From Noviherbaspirillum autotrophicum (GTDB taxonomy: Bacteria; Pseudomonadota; Gammaproteobacteria; Burkholderiales; Burkholderiaceae_D), in assembly GCF_000818395.1 (NCBI RefSeq), contig NZ_JWJG01000028.1, forward strand, positions 1,428,222 to 1,492,221: a stretch of 64,000 bases of DNA, written 5' to 3'. A model generated the notes under the pieces. The model did not search any database. It worked only from the letters and a program-made list of their open reading frames with translations, and was not told the DNA's origin. Shown piece after piece: positions 25,169-34,709 of this stretch. A program made the position numbers and the translations under genes. Positions within the stretch are counted from its first letter, which is position 1, and each line of letters begins with the position of its first letter.

Positions 25169-27946
25169 CTAGTTGATAACTGTATCTTTATCAGGAATGG
25201 GGGCGTTGTCGTATTGGTAGTAGTCATCAGAATAATTAATGGCCCGAATCGTGACATACTGACCATCCGACATGTCCAGCTCTTGCACCAGATATTCTTG
25301 CGCTCCACGCGCACTATCTGCCGCGAAAGAATAGATCGTGCGAATGCCGCCCTGCCCGTAAGTCGTTACGATTGCCTCACTTGGCATGTTTTGCAAAACC
25401 ACCTTATTCGGCGTACTGCCGGCGGTGACCGCGATACTCTGGAGCGATCCGTCACGCCGCATCAGCACGATGCTGTGCGGCAGACTCGATGTGAATGCCA
25501 CATCCTGACTGAGCGTCAGCTCCAGCCCATTCTGCGCGATCACTTCACCGTCATACGACTTGAATCGCGTGTTATCGACGATATCAACCCGGCTGTTCGG
25601 CAGGAGGGCACGCGCATCGAGCGTGGTTGTAGTCTCAATGGTGATGCGCTGGCCGATCAGCTTCTGGCATTCCCGATTGGCACGGAGCCAAGCCTGCGCG
25701 AACGACCGAATCCCTGGAATCTCGAACTTCTTCAGCTTCGTGAAGCTGCCATCGAGCGGGAGCTTGATCGTTTCCGACTGGTGCGTGTCCGGGTCGACAT
25801 AGACGAATTCAACGCCATCATATTCCGAGTCGCTGGCGAACTTGCGCGTGATCGACTCGGAATTCGGCTTCTTGTTGCGGTGCGTGAACAGCGCTGTACT
25901 ATTCGCCTGCGCACGGTCGAGCGCAAGCCTGATCTTTCCGTTCTGGCGATAGGCGATACAAAACCCGGCGTTGGCGATTGCGATGACCGTTTCCTCGAAC
26001 GACATGTTGTCTGTATCGAAGGTGTAATTGAACTGGCCGCACTCCGGATTCCAGGCGTCGAGCTGCTGCTGGATGCCCCAGATCTGCGCCATGTCCACCT
26101 CGGTCGCTAAGTTGCGCCGGCCGATCTTCGGATCCGAAGCCACCGCAGCGACGATGTCGACCAGCTTGCTCGTCGCCGAGATGGTGCCGGAGACGTGCCG
26201 GCCTTCTGCATCGAATGCACCGGAAAATGCTGATCCGTTGTAAGTCGGCAGCCGGCGAGAGGCGATGCAATTCAGCTGGCGAGTTTTGACCGCCGTCGCG
26301 CGGGAGGTCGCTTGTGTGATGGTATGGATCGTGGTCTTATTGCCGAACTCGGTTTTTGTCACCGGTGATACGCTGTACAGGTCAGCCCACTTGATCTCGT
26401 CCATGACCGTGCCGTTGAAGCCATAGTCATAGTTCGATGTGCGACGCATCCGTACGCGTACCGGCCCAGTCCATGCCGTTGCATGCTCGATGGTGTCGGC
26501 TCGCTCGTCGCTCACGGCACCGGACAACGTACCAGTGACGGTCTCGACAATCCCAAGTGGTGCCAGGCTTCCATTCAATTTTTCGATTTCGATGGCGAAG
26601 TCGACGGCTGCGACTGACTTGCCGCCGTTGTCCTTGAACATACCACTCGGGGCAACTACATTGCACCAAACCTCGGTGCGATCGGCGTCTGGCAGCGTTA
26701 CCCAGTCCGTGTACTCAGTTTTACCATTCACTGCTATCGAGCTAGTGATCGGAACGCCAAAGCCATTCGATGCCGGTATGACAGACTTCCATGTGGCCGT
26801 CGTCAGCGTTACCGAACCATCGTTGACAGCCGCAATCGTGTATGTCCCGGAATAGTTCCGCGTGACCGAAAACGTAGCCGACCCAGAAGATTCTGCTACC
26901 AGAGAACTACTGGAGACGGTGATCGTGTAGGCATTCGGTTTCGCTGTGACGGTGAAGGTTCCGTTGTTCGCAGATTGCGTGAATCCGGCGACTGTAACCG
27001 AGTCGCCTACCCTGATGTCCGTAAACTCAAAGCCGCCAGTGCCGACATACGAAGATGTTCCACTCGTGCTCACGGACCCGGAATCGCCACTCGGGCGCAT
27101 GGTCGCAACGTAGTTCGACATCGACACGGTGAGCGTGTCTCCGACCGCCGCAACCGCATTGAAATTCGGCTGCTTGGCCACCTGGGTGATGATGTCACCA
27201 TCCGCATTCGGCGTGTACGTATAGGACGCGCTCACCGGCAGTTGCACCTGGTTCAAGGCCTTGAGGGTTATCCCGTCCACCTCGATCGCGCGCGACGCCG
27301 TCAGAACGTTGTCAATGATCGCCGCGCCGACCAGCAGAGCCGGAGAATCTCCACTGTTCGGCGACGTAAACGGGTCGTAGACAGCAGCGCTCGCGCCATC
27401 GATATCCGCTATCAGGGTGTCTCCGTCCCGCAGTTCCGTAATGTCGTGGTAGCCACGCCCGACGCAGTAATATCCGTATTCGTATTTCCGGTGGCCGATG
27501 TACTTGATATAGGTCGGCATCATCAAGCTGGGAATTGCCTTTACCGTGCCGTAGATATCCTCCACACGCTCCAGCAGCCGGACCTTGTTCTCCCGGTTCG
27601 ACAATGCGTTGTTCGGGCTTTGCTGGGTGCGGTTGACGTTGCCTGGCATGACAGGCTTCGGCATCAGAACAACAGCAGCGACCACTACTCCGACCAGAAC
27701 GGCATACAAGAGCGTCTCGCCGCCGCCAGGGCTCTGCAGAACTACATACTCGTCACTGTCGCCAGCCAAAATTGCGTTCGCGTCATGGCTAATCTCCTTT
27801 TCCGCGCATGGCTCGCCCTTGAATATCTGCACACGCACCGACGGCTTCTCACCATAGCGCTCAAGCAACCAATGCGCGAGGCTTTCTACCTCGTACACCT
27901 GCGGCGTTGGAGAAAATGGGTGGTCAAACAGCTTGATCTTCATCAT
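25169..27946 (-). CDS. Tail tip / host-specificity protein (lambda J-like)
   Basis: A 925-residue central tail-tip protein. The N terminus (about residues 1-110) has a short hydrophobic segment, and MPGNVNRTQQSPNNALSNRENKVRLLERVEDIYG is typical of J-like proteins. Later parts contain Ser/Thr-rich beta domains and a gp27/J-like hub (AVASDPKIGRRNLATEVDMAQIWG). It joins the tape measure to the receptor-binding spike. The start ATGATG overlaps the stop of the NlpC/P60 gene. Confidence 0.85.
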   Translation of the reverse strand: MMKIKLFDHPFSPTPQVYEVESLAHWLLERYGEKPSVRVQIFKGEPCAEKEISHDANAILAGDSDEYVVLQSPGGGETLLYAVLVGVVVAAVVLMPKPVMPGNVNRTQQSPNNALSNRENKVRLLERVEDIYGTVKAIPSLMMPTYIKYIGHRKYEYGYYCVGRGYHDITELRDGDTLIADIDGASAAVYDPFTSPNSGDSPALLVGAAIIDNVLTASRAIEVDGITLKALNQVQLPVSASYTYTPNADGDIITQVAKQPNFNAVAAVGDTLTVSMSNYVATMRPSGDSGSVSTSGTSSYVGTGGFEFTDIRVGDSVTVAGFTQSANNGTFTVTAKPNAYTITVSSSSLVAESSGSATFSVTRNYSGTYTIAAVNDGSVTLTTATWKSVIPASNGFGVPITSSIAVNGKTEYTDWVTLPDADRTEVWCNVVAPSGMFKDNGGKSVAAVDFAIEIEKLNGSLAPLGIVETVTGTLSGAVSDERADTIEHATAWTGPVRVRMRRTSNYDYGFNGTVMDEIKWADLYSVSPVTKTEFGNKTTIHTITQATSRATAVKTRQLNCIASRRLPTYNGSAFSGAFDAEGRHVSGTISATSKLVDIVAAVASDPKIGRRNLATEVDMAQIWGIQQQLDAWNPECGQFNYTFDTDNMSFEETVIAIANAGFCIAYRQNGKIRLALDRAQANSTALFTHRNKKPNSESITRKFASDSEYDGVEFVYVDPDTHQSETIKLPLDGSFTKLKKFEIPGIRSFAQAWLRANRECQKLIGQRITIETTTTLDARALLPNSRVDIVDNTRFKSYDGEVIAQNGLELTLSQDVAFTSSLPHSIVLMRRDGSLQSIAVTAGSTPNKVVLQNMPSEAIVTTYGQGGIRTIYSFAADSARGAQEYLVQELDMSDGQYVTIRAINYSDDYYQYDNAPIPDKDTVIN

Positions 27947-28308
27947 TTTGCCCAGAATTCCACCACTTCGAACCGGTCGCGGATTGCCGACAGCTCCTCA
28001 TACATGGTCGCGTCAGGCATCGCGTGCAGCACCTTGCCCTGGTAATACACGCCGCAATGGTGAATGCCGATCTTGTCGCTCTTCCCGAGCAGCACGATGC
28101 AATAATCCACCGGCTCGTCGATCTTCGAGAAACCATGGGCTGACTTGTGGATCGCGATTCGAAACGCGCTCGCCATCTCACGGATCGACCGGTTCACGGT
28201 CTTATAGTCCACGGCGATCGCATCCAGCTCGGTCACGTACACGTCGGCGACCAGCTCCCAGCAAGGCTGGGGAGAATATTGCTTGGCCAGATAGGCATTA
28301 ATGTCCAT
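27943..28308 (-). CDS. NlpC/P60-like tail-tip peptidase
   Basis: A 121-residue protein with a Cys in QPCWELVADVY near residue 16 and a His in IHHCGVYYQGKVLHA near 83, the layout of NlpC/P60 cysteine peptidases found before J in lambda-like tails. It may cut peptidoglycan cross-links during DNA entry or help tail-tip assembly. Confidence 0.75.
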   Translation of the reverse strand: MDINAYLAKQYSPQPCWELVADVYVTELDAIAVDYKTVNRSIREMASAFRIAIHKSAHGFSKIDEPVDYCIVLLGKSDKIGIHHCGVYYQGKVLHAMPDATMYEELSAIRDRFEVVEFWAK

Positions 28309-28814
28309 TACAGGAATCCTCGAAGCATAGGGATGTCTTTCGGCGAATACACCTCGCCGGTTCTTGTCATGTTCAGCCGCGGCGCCACCGCGCTGATGCT
28401 GGCGGCGCCGATGGCGTAGGAGATCGACTCGGCCTGCAGCGTCGCCGTCGCCTGGGGCGTCGTCAGGTCATCGCTGAGGTATTCGCGGTAGACGATCTTG
28501 ATCTTTTCCGTCGTGGCTACCGGAATGCGGTCGAGTTCGTCGCGGAATACGTCCTCGATGTCAACCAGACCGATCCGGATGTCGAATTTCTGATCCAGGT
28601 TTCCTTCCGATCCAGCCAGCTTGATCTCGATGTTGCAGGGATCCATTGCCATAGCCACGCCGTCCACGTAGGTAGTTCCCGGGTACGGCTCGCGCCAAAG
28701 GTGGAATGTCCGGCTCATTGCCGAGTGGCTGATCTCCAACGTCTGGATCGGCCAGACCGTCTGTGGCGCCGAAGCCAGGAAGACTTTCAGGCGGCTTTCG
28801 AGGTCAAGGCTCAT
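28308..28814 (-). CDS. DUF1833-family tail protein
   Basis: A 168-residue protein resembling DUF1833 (begins MSLDLESRLKVFLASAPQT, with YREYLSDDLTTPQ in the middle). These proteins lie between the tape measure and the J-like protein and are thought to be tail-tip components (lambda L-like position). It overlaps both neighbours by a base or more. Confidence 0.7.
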   Translation of the reverse strand: MSLDLESRLKVFLASAPQTVWPIQTLEISHSAMSRTFHLWREPYPGTTYVDGVAMAMDPCNIEIKLAGSEGNLDQKFDIRIGLVDIEDVFRDELDRIPVATTEKIKIVYREYLSDDLTTPQATATLQAESISYAIGAASISAVAPRLNMTRTGEVYSPKDIPMLRGFL

Positions 28815-29305
28815 CAGAAGTCCAGAACATTGGTTTCGGCGTTGGCGAACTGCCCCAGCCTGTCCAGCAGCATGTTCGAATAGGCGCCGTATTGGTTGTA
28901 CAGATCGACCAAGCTGGAAGCATCCGCCGTGGTCATGTCATAGACCTGGTTCTCCGTCTCCACGACGAACTGCACCACCATCATGATTCCCGAGGTGCGC
29001 GCCGCCGAGTAGGAGCCAGGCACGATATTGACTGCATGCGGCGACACGCCAAAACCGCTGTCCAGCGGCATATCGAACGTGACGGCGCCCTTGCGAATGG
29101 TGTGGTGATAGAACGCCGTCCACACCGAAAACTGCAACGCATCCAAGATCAGCGTCACGCTGAAGCGCTGTGCGCCGCGGTCCCAGTCCAGCCCGTATCG
29201 CGGCATACCGCCTGCGACGTCGGTACGGACTACTCCGCCCGGATCGTCGATAGAGTAGTTGGAGACGACCGGCTTGATGCCGGCCGGCATGACAGGATTC
29301 GGCAT
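28814..29305 (-). CDS. Minor tail protein
   Basis: A 163-residue protein (begins MPNPVMPAGIKPVVSNYSID) with a beta-rich pattern and LILDALQFSVWTAFYHH. Position after the tape measure matches lambda M-type distal tail proteins. The family is not recognised further. Confidence 0.65.
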   Translation of the reverse strand: MPNPVMPAGIKPVVSNYSIDDPGGVVRTDVAGGMPRYGLDWDRGAQRFSVTLILDALQFSVWTAFYHHTIRKGAVTFDMPLDSGFGVSPHAVNIVPGSYSAARTSGIMMVVQFVVETENQVYDMTTADASSLVDLYNQYGAYSNMLLDRLGQFANAETNVLDF

Positions 29306-32292
29306 TATCTTGACCTTTGAATGCTGAAATTGCGGTTCATGGCGCGCGAGGTCTTGCTATTTGGATCGGCCAGCTGCGCCGCAACGAGATCGACCGCTTC
29401 TTCCAGGATCAGAGCCCTTTCACCGTTATCCAGCCGGCGCTCCGTCACCCGGCCGATCTTCGCGCTGGTCTGGTTGACGATCGTGATCGGGCTTGATCCA
29501 CCGCTCTGACCGCCGTTGCGCGCCATATCGCGAATGACGTCCGCTTGCTTCGCCGGAAGCACCATTTCGCGCTCATGCAGCTGTGTCAGCGGGTTGACGC
29601 CGGCAGGAATGTCGAAACCATTGCGTGCGGACGCTACACTGAGTGTTGCTGCGGCTGTCGCAGCCGACGCAAATCCCTCCGCAATAGCCATCGCCGCCGC
29701 GGCCGCGGCCGGCGCCAACTCCGGACCGACAATCGGGATCGCTGCAGTCGACGCGAACGCATTGAGGCCAGCCATTGCCGACATCGCCTGCGCCTGCGCC
29801 GCGATCGTCGCCGCGTAGCCTGCCGCAGCCGTCTTGTCGATAAGGAGTTTCTGAATCTGGATCTTGATAAACGATGCGATGAACGTGTCTGCGACATTCA
29901 GTGCGACATTTTTCAAGCCATCCTCAAGACTCTGGCCGTAGACAAGCGCTCGCGATACGCTCGACGCGAATCCATCCGTCATGCCATTAAAGGCGCTGGT
30001 GAACGCCGCGGAGGACTGTCCCGCGACGTTTTCGGCATTGCTCCGGTAGTTCGCTAGCGCTTCGTTCGCCCCATTCAGCCAGTCGCCCTGCTTCTCCTTG
30101 ATCGCCTTGGTCCGCTGCTCGTACGCCTGCAGCTCCTTGCTGTAGGTGTCCTGGGCGATCTGGAGGTAGGTATCGAACTGCTCCTGGTCGATCATGCCGT
30201 TGCGCTTGTCGCGCTCAAGCTCCTGCCGGCGACTGGTGAACTTGTCCTCGATCTTATTGCGACCGGCCTGATTCGCCCTGATCTCTTCCCCCCTACCGAC
30301 TCCGGCGATCTCTGCCGCATTTTGGCGGGCGACCGTGTCCAGATAGGCTTGGGCGGCCTGTCGAGCATCCTCGTAGGACTGCGCAATCTTCTTGTTTGCC
30401 GCAGTCTCCTGGATGCTGTTGACTTCCAGCTTTGCCGACGTCGAAGCGCGCAGTGTCGCCAGTTTAGCTTCCGCCTCTGCGATTTTCTTGTCGTTTTCGA
30501 GCTTGTCCTTGCCGGTGAGCCGCTCCTGGCGATAACGATCTAGCTCCTTCCGAAGTGCATCCTCCTGCGCCCGTGCTTCCAGCTCAATAAAACCGCGCTT
30601 GGACTCGTAATATTGGCGGTCGCTGATCAATCTGGCCGCGTGCATGGCTTCGAGGATTGTCCCGGCATTTTGGTAGCTGCCGATCAGCTGCTCATTCGCG
30701 TTCTTGATGGCGTCGATATCTAGGCCGAGCTTCGCCTTGTCGACCTGAAGGCCGTTGCTCACCAGCCCCTTGTGGCTCGCGCGGATATCGGCAACGCGCC
30801 TCTCTATTTCTGCCTGCGTTGCTCCCGCTGCGGCGCCGTCCTCGCGCGCCTTCGCGATCTCGCGCTCCATCTTCACACGCTCGGATAGGAACTTCTCACC
30901 GTCCTTCTCGAACTGGATGCGAGCCTGAACCTTGTCAGCTGTCTCCTTCTGAAACGCAGCCGATTTCGCCTGCAGCCGGATGTTCTCCTGGGTGATCGAC
31001 TGCTCCTGCAACAACCCAGCCAAACGGTCCTTCTCGTATGAAAGCAATGCATTGACCAGCAGCCCGCCGCCCGACTCGTTCAAGCGTGCAATACGCGCCC
31101 GCGATGCCTCGATTTGGGCTGAAATGCTCGACAGCTGCTCGGCGTTGGTTTTCTCACGCCCGACGTCCAGCATAGCATCCCATGCTTCCTTCGCGGCGCC
31201 GGTGATGCCGCGCCATGCGCGCTCCACGGTGCCGAGCCGTCCCTCCAGCTGCGACATGCGCGATTCCATCGCATCTGCGTAGGCTTTTTGCGCGAGCGCC
31301 GCGGCATCAGACGTCTTCCCCTGATCCTCCAGCGCCTTGATCTGCTGGTAGAGCCCGATTGTCAGAAAGTGCGTCGCTTCATTCAGCTTTGTCGCCGCCT
31401 CAACCGGAGATTTGCCGAGCTCCGCGAACTGCTTGATCGTCTCGTCGACCGCCTGTCCGGCATCGCGCTCCATCTTCAGGGCGACGGTCGTGAAGCGCTC
31501 CAGGCTGTCTGCCGAGATGTTCCCATTGGCAGCGAACTTCGCGAGCGCCTCGGCGGCCGCAGCTTGCGTCCCGACGATACCATCGATGCGCTTGGCCATC
31601 TCGCCCAAGTCGCTGACGGTCGTGCCGGCGGCGTTCCCGGACAGGATCAAGGCCTCCGCATAGACGTCAGCCTCTTCGCTTCCCTTCTTGTAGGCCACTG
31701 CCAGAGCCAATGCGGCGCCGCCGGCAATGGTGAACGGATTGATCAGGCTAGCCACATATCCGCCAAGCGCGCGCGCTGCCGGACCGATGCCGCCGAACAT
31801 ATCCTTGAGCTGGCCGCCCTGCTGCAGGAACACGGTTAACGGGGCCTGACCGGACGCCAGTGACGTGGCAATATCGGTGAACTGGGCGGGCACGCTGCGC
31901 AGCGCAGCCGACATTTGTGCGGCGGAGATTCCGGCCTTCGCCTGCTTGGCAACAGTCGCATCGAGCTGGTCGAGGTACGGCTGCAAGGCATTGACATCAA
32001 TCCCGCGCTGTCCGGCGAGCGCCTTGTAATAATCCGAGCTGCTCTTAGACCCGGCTTGCATGGTCGCGATCTGCCGCTGGATCGAGCCGATCATGTTGCG
32101 AGTGGCCGCGTCTACCTTCTGCGCGGCCTGGTCGCCGCCGGCACCGATCTTATCCAGCCCTCCTGCGGCATTCTTGCCTGCCGTGGCGCCGGTTGCGCCG
32201 AGATCGGCAAGAGAACGTTTCGCTCGATTGACTCCGGTTTCAACGCCGGAGGCATCAACCGAGAGTTCAATCTGCTTTTTCAGGTCGGACAT
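29305..32292 (-). CDS. Tail tape measure protein
   Basis: A 995-residue protein with long heptad-type helices (many Ala, Gln, Glu, Lys), an N-terminal ELSVDASGVETGVNRAKRSL start and a hydrophobic Ala/Gly-rich region near residues 820-900. This resembles TMP_2/lambda H-type proteins. Its length sets tail length; by the usual rule of about 1.5 angstrom per residue the tail would be near 150 nm. Confidence 0.9.
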   Translation of the reverse strand: MSDLKKQIELSVDASGVETGVNRAKRSLADLGATGATAGKNAAGGLDKIGAGGDQAAQKVDAATRNMIGSIQRQIATMQAGSKSSSDYYKALAGQRGIDVNALQPYLDQLDATVAKQAKAGISAAQMSAALRSVPAQFTDIATSLASGQAPLTVFLQQGGQLKDMFGGIGPAARALGGYVASLINPFTIAGGAALALAVAYKKGSEEADVYAEALILSGNAAGTTVSDLGEMAKRIDGIVGTQAAAAEALAKFAANGNISADSLERFTTVALKMERDAGQAVDETIKQFAELGKSPVEAATKLNEATHFLTIGLYQQIKALEDQGKTSDAAALAQKAYADAMESRMSQLEGRLGTVERAWRGITGAAKEAWDAMLDVGREKTNAEQLSSISAQIEASRARIARLNESGGGLLVNALLSYEKDRLAGLLQEQSITQENIRLQAKSAAFQKETADKVQARIQFEKDGEKFLSERVKMEREIAKAREDGAAAGATQAEIERRVADIRASHKGLVSNGLQVDKAKLGLDIDAIKNANEQLIGSYQNAGTILEAMHAARLISDRQYYESKRGFIELEARAQEDALRKELDRYRQERLTGKDKLENDKKIAEAEAKLATLRASTSAKLEVNSIQETAANKKIAQSYEDARQAAQAYLDTVARQNAAEIAGVGRGEEIRANQAGRNKIEDKFTSRRQELERDKRNGMIDQEQFDTYLQIAQDTYSKELQAYEQRTKAIKEKQGDWLNGANEALANYRSNAENVAGQSSAAFTSAFNGMTDGFASSVSRALVYGQSLEDGLKNVALNVADTFIASFIKIQIQKLLIDKTAAAGYAATIAAQAQAMSAMAGLNAFASTAAIPIVGPELAPAAAAAAMAIAEGFASAATAAATLSVASARNGFDIPAGVNPLTQLHEREMVLPAKQADVIRDMARNGGQSGGSSPITIVNQTSAKIGRVTERRLDNGERALILEEAVDLVAAQLADPNSKTSRAMNRNFSIQRSR

Positions 32293-32336
32293 TGCTACCT
32301 CGATATTTTGTGCCCGCGCCGGCGGGCAGGGATGAG

Positions 32337-32654
32337 CTACTTTTCACGCATTTTTTCGAGCGCAGCGGCCTCCATCGCACGCACGCCATCGAAAACAAAG
32401 GGCCACTCATCCCGCCGTATGGATGACATGCGCATCACCAGATGCAACGCGTTGTAGTCAAGGCCAATAGGGCCGCCCATTCCGGTGCGCCACTGCGTCG
32501 ACATTGCAATAAAAACGTCAACAGTCGTTTGGTTTTCCGGCAATATTTCAGCCGGCGGGCCGCTTGCCTCTTCGACGGTTAGACCCAACGCTGAAGCTTC
32601 TTCAGCAGACGGATCCTCCTCATACAAAGCGGCAGCGGCCTTCTTTAGTTTTTT
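32337..32654 (-). CDS. Tail assembly chaperone, frameshift extension (T part, DUF1799-like)
   Basis: An open frame without a convincing start codon or ribosome site. It is reached by a -1 shift from the upstream chaperone gene at A AAA AAC, after which the frame reads LKKAAAALYEEDPS and continues about 96 further residues to 32337. The body resembles DUF1799, the T-domain equivalent of lambda GT. The full fusion product would be about 232 residues and would link the tape measure to the tail tube during assembly. Confidence 0.75.
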   Translation of the reverse strand, partial: KKLKKAAAALYEEDPSAEEASALGLTVEEASGPPAEILPENQTTVDVFIAMSTQWRTGMGGPIGLDYNALHLVMRMSSIRRDEWPFVFDGVRAMEAAALEKMREK

Positions 32655-33034
32655 TCGCGGTACTCGCGAAGGCCGGTGGCATACGCCTTGTGAATCGCGT
32701 CGGTAGCGCCCGCATGCATGTCCACCAGGGAAATGAGCGACTCGCGGCTGAATTCATCGGACAGATCCCATCCTTCGGCAAGCATCAGAATGAAATCCGC
32801 GTCTTCCTCGACGCTCTTACCGATAAACTTTTCCAAGGACCACTTCTCTTTTGGGGTGGCGGCGCCATCTTCCTGCGACGGTTTGGCTGCCAGCTCGTCC
32901 ATCAACTTCCCGTATTCCGTCCTTGTGCGGTACTTGAAGACGAATTCGATTTCGTCCGTTCCGCCGTCGCACAGAGGGATATGGACGGTTTTCTTGAACG
33001 CGCCGGGGCGCTTGCCGAGTGTAAGTTTTGCCAT
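32645..33034 (-). CDS. Tail assembly chaperone (G-like)
   Basis: A 129-residue protein beginning MAKLTLGKRPGAFKKTVHIP, with FILMLAEGWDLSDEFS. Position before the tape measure and after the tail tube matches lambda G. It ends EKN-stop on the slippery sequence A AAA AAC TAA, so part of the ribosomes should enter the T frame. Confidence 0.8.
   Translation of the reverse strand: MAKLTLGKRPGAFKKTVHIPLCDGGTDEIEFVFKYRTRTEYGKLMDELAAKPSQEDGAATPKEKWSLEKFIGKSVEEDADFILMLAEGWDLSDEFSRESLISLVDMHAGATDAIHKAYATGLREYREKN
32648..32654 (-). promoter_or_regulatory. -1 ribosomal frameshift site A AAA AAC
   Basis: The heptamer is in the correct phase (last base of GAA, then AAA, AAC) and is followed directly by the zero-frame TAA. 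The -1 frame is open into the DUF1799-like ORF. Confidence 0.8.
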
Positions 33035-33055
33035 GATTTTTCTGGATTGTGGGTG

Positions 33056-33088
33056 AAAAAAAAGCAGCCCGACGATCAACTCGGGCTG
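33056..33088 (-). terminator. terminator after tail tube gene
   Basis: Read leftward: CAGCCCGA, 8-base loop, TCGGGCTG, C, T8. It lies between the tail tube and chaperone genes. Confidence 0.8.
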
Positions 33089-33102
33089 TGCCACATGGTC
33101 AG

Positions 33103-33753
33103 TTACGACGCGTAGCGAACCGGCTCCGCCAGCAGGGACAACGTGATTTCGCAAGCCATGATCTCGTTCACGGTCATGGACGGCGTCTTGTTCAGGCTGA
33201 TGTAGGCGTTGTAGAGGATGATCGCCTGGTTCGGCAGGACGATTTTCACGGCGCGCGGCAGGCGGTCGTCGTTCGCCTGGGAGGCCAGGACGTAGCCAGC
33301 CAGCGTCGGGTCATCCGCGATCGAGATCGAAAGACCGGATGCGCTCTTGTTCGTCGGGATGCGCTTTTCAGCATCGTCTTCCAGGAACTGGTAGTTCAGG
33401 AACTGCTGCTCGCCGCCACTGGAACTAGTCTTCAGGATCTGCTGCAGCTGCGTCCAGCCCGTGATTTCGCGCACCGAGCCGATACCGGTTCCGGCCGGAT
33501 AGAGGGAAGTCGACGTCGAATTGATGCCTTCCAGGCTCACGTCATTCGTTGCCACGGCAGACGCGCGAACGATCTTGTTGTTCAGTTTCGACCAGCCGGA
33601 GGTGACCTCAATGAAGTCGCCGACACCAACACCATGCGACGCTTCGAGCGTGCCAACGGCCGGATTCGCATTGGAAACAACAGACATGGCCTTGGAAGTT
33701 CCATATCCGGACGCGATGTAAATGGTTGCACCATTAGGCAGACGTACGCCCAT
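33103..33753 (-). CDS. Major tail tube protein
   Basis: A 216-residue beta-rich protein (MGVRLPNGATIYIASGYG, with GDFIEVTSGWSKLNNKIVRA and SISIADDPTLAGYVLA). This is typical of siphovirus tail-tube subunits, and its position between the DUF3168 tail terminator and the G-like chaperone agrees. It is flanked by terminators on both sides, consistent with a highly expressed gene. Confidence 0.82.
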   Translation of the reverse strand: MGVRLPNGATIYIASGYGTSKAMSVVSNANPAVGTLEASHGVGVGDFIEVTSGWSKLNNKIVRASAVATNDVSLEGINSTSTSLYPAGTGIGSVREITGWTQLQQILKTSSSGGEQQFLNYQFLEDDAEKRIPTNKSASGLSISIADDPTLAGYVLASQANDDRLPRAVKIVLPNQAIILYNAYISLNKTPSMTVNEIMACEITLSLLAEPVRYAS

Positions 33754-33783
33754 TTTTTACCTTTCTTGCCCCTGTAGGGCACT

Positions 33784-33840
33784 AAAAAAATAGCCCTTCC
33801 GGGCAAGAAAAAAGCCGCCACGGGCTACCCCGAAGCGGCT
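33784..33840 (-). terminator. two tandem terminator hairpins before tail tube gene
   Basis: Read leftward: AGCCGC/GCGGCT with T6, then GCCC-GGAA-GGGC, TA and T7. They lie between the DUF3168 and tail tube genes. Confidence 0.7.
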
Positions 33841-33876
33841 TGCTGGTTTTGGCCGTATGGCCGAATTCGTTATGGT

Positions 33877-34233
33877 TTAGCGGTCACTCCACACGCTGAA
33901 ATCCTGTTGAGTCCCGTACAGTTTCAGTTCATCTTCGTGCAGCGCGATGGGGCCTCCGAGCGGCACTGCCTGGATCGTGGTCGCCGTGATGAATGCGGAT
34001 TCCGCCTGCAGTGCGAGAGCCGAAGCCGCGGTACGCCCATCCGCCCAGACATTCACCTGGAACCGGCCGTTCTTCTTGCTCGGAACGGCGCCCTCCATAA
34101 AGGACAGCGGAATGCCGCCGACCTGCTGAAAGGTGATGTAAGGCCGCGGCGTACCGGCGGGTGCCGTGTCGGGATAGACGTGATTGCTGACCAGCCCCTT
34201 GAGCAGGTTGAAAATGTCGGCTTCGACAGTCAA
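33877..34233 (-). CDS. DUF3168 tail terminator-like protein
   Basis: A 118-residue protein with the DUF3168 pattern (DIFNLLKGLVSNHVYPDTAP, PYITFQQVGG, RFQVNVWAD). Family members cap the tail tube and join it to the head. Its start overlaps the gp10-like stop (ATGA). Confidence 0.85.
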   Translation of the reverse strand: MTVEADIFNLLKGLVSNHVYPDTAPAGTPRPYITFQQVGGIPLSFMEGAVPSKKNGRFQVNVWADGRTAASALALQAESAFITATTIQAVPLGGPIALHEDELKLYGTQQDFSVWSDR

Positions 34234-34709
34234 TTCAGTTTCTCCAGTGTCTTGTCGATTGCTTCACTCATTACAGCGTTTGATGCCTCGATCGCATCGT
34301 CGATCTTCGTGTCGTATGCAGGCCGGATGAACGGATGTGCTGGCACGAAGACTGGCTGCAAGGGGCCGTATTTGCCCTGCTTCTTCGTCCAGTGGCCGTT
34401 CTCGATCAAGTGACCGTGAGGCGCCTTCGCGGCATTCCAGCTGACGTGATACGTTGCGACGCCGTCACCGCTGTTATCCACGCTGAACGCCTGGTAGATC
34501 GCGGCCTTCAGCGCGCCGGGCTCGTATAGCTTGCCCTTGTACATCCGCGCCGATTTTGCGACCGGGACCAGGCGCAACACCTCCTCATACAGCACCTGTG
34601 CACCGGCCTGGGCTGCCGGCCGCGCATTCTCCTTGATGACGTCCGTCAGGTGATCGAGCGATGATTTCAGATCATCGAAGTCGAATTTGACAGTGAACGA
34701 ATCAGGCAT
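34230..34709 (-). CDS. HK97 gp10-like neck/tail completion protein
   Basis: A 159-residue protein (MPDSFTVKFDFDDLKSSLD) with HGHLIENGHW and AHPFIRPAYD, conserved in the HK97-gp10 family. It acts at the head-tail interface. The ATG at 34709 overlaps the head-closure stop by 8 bases; longer upstream starts would overlap that gene excessively. Confidence 0.87.
   Translation of the reverse strand: MPDSFTVKFDFDDLKSSLDHLTDVIKENARPAAQAGAQVLYEEVLRLVPVAKSARMYKGKLYEPGALKAAIYQAFSVDNSGDGVATYHVSWNAAKAPHGHLIENGHWTKKQGKYGPLQPVFVPAHPFIRPAYDTKIDDAIEASNAVMSEAIDKTLEKLN

Larger units (their letters stand above)
19226..27244 (+). repeat. direct repeat, first occurrence (matches 55982-64000)
   Basis: Every stretch compared and every encoded product is identical at an offset of 36,756 bases, up to the last base of the window. 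Confidence 0.95.

Noticed and set aside
25166-26110. 314-codon plus-strand frame opposite the tail tip gene (also 26975-28045, and 61922-62866)
   Set aside because: Antisense to a clear tail gene, no ribosome site, composition typical of a complementary-strand shadow.
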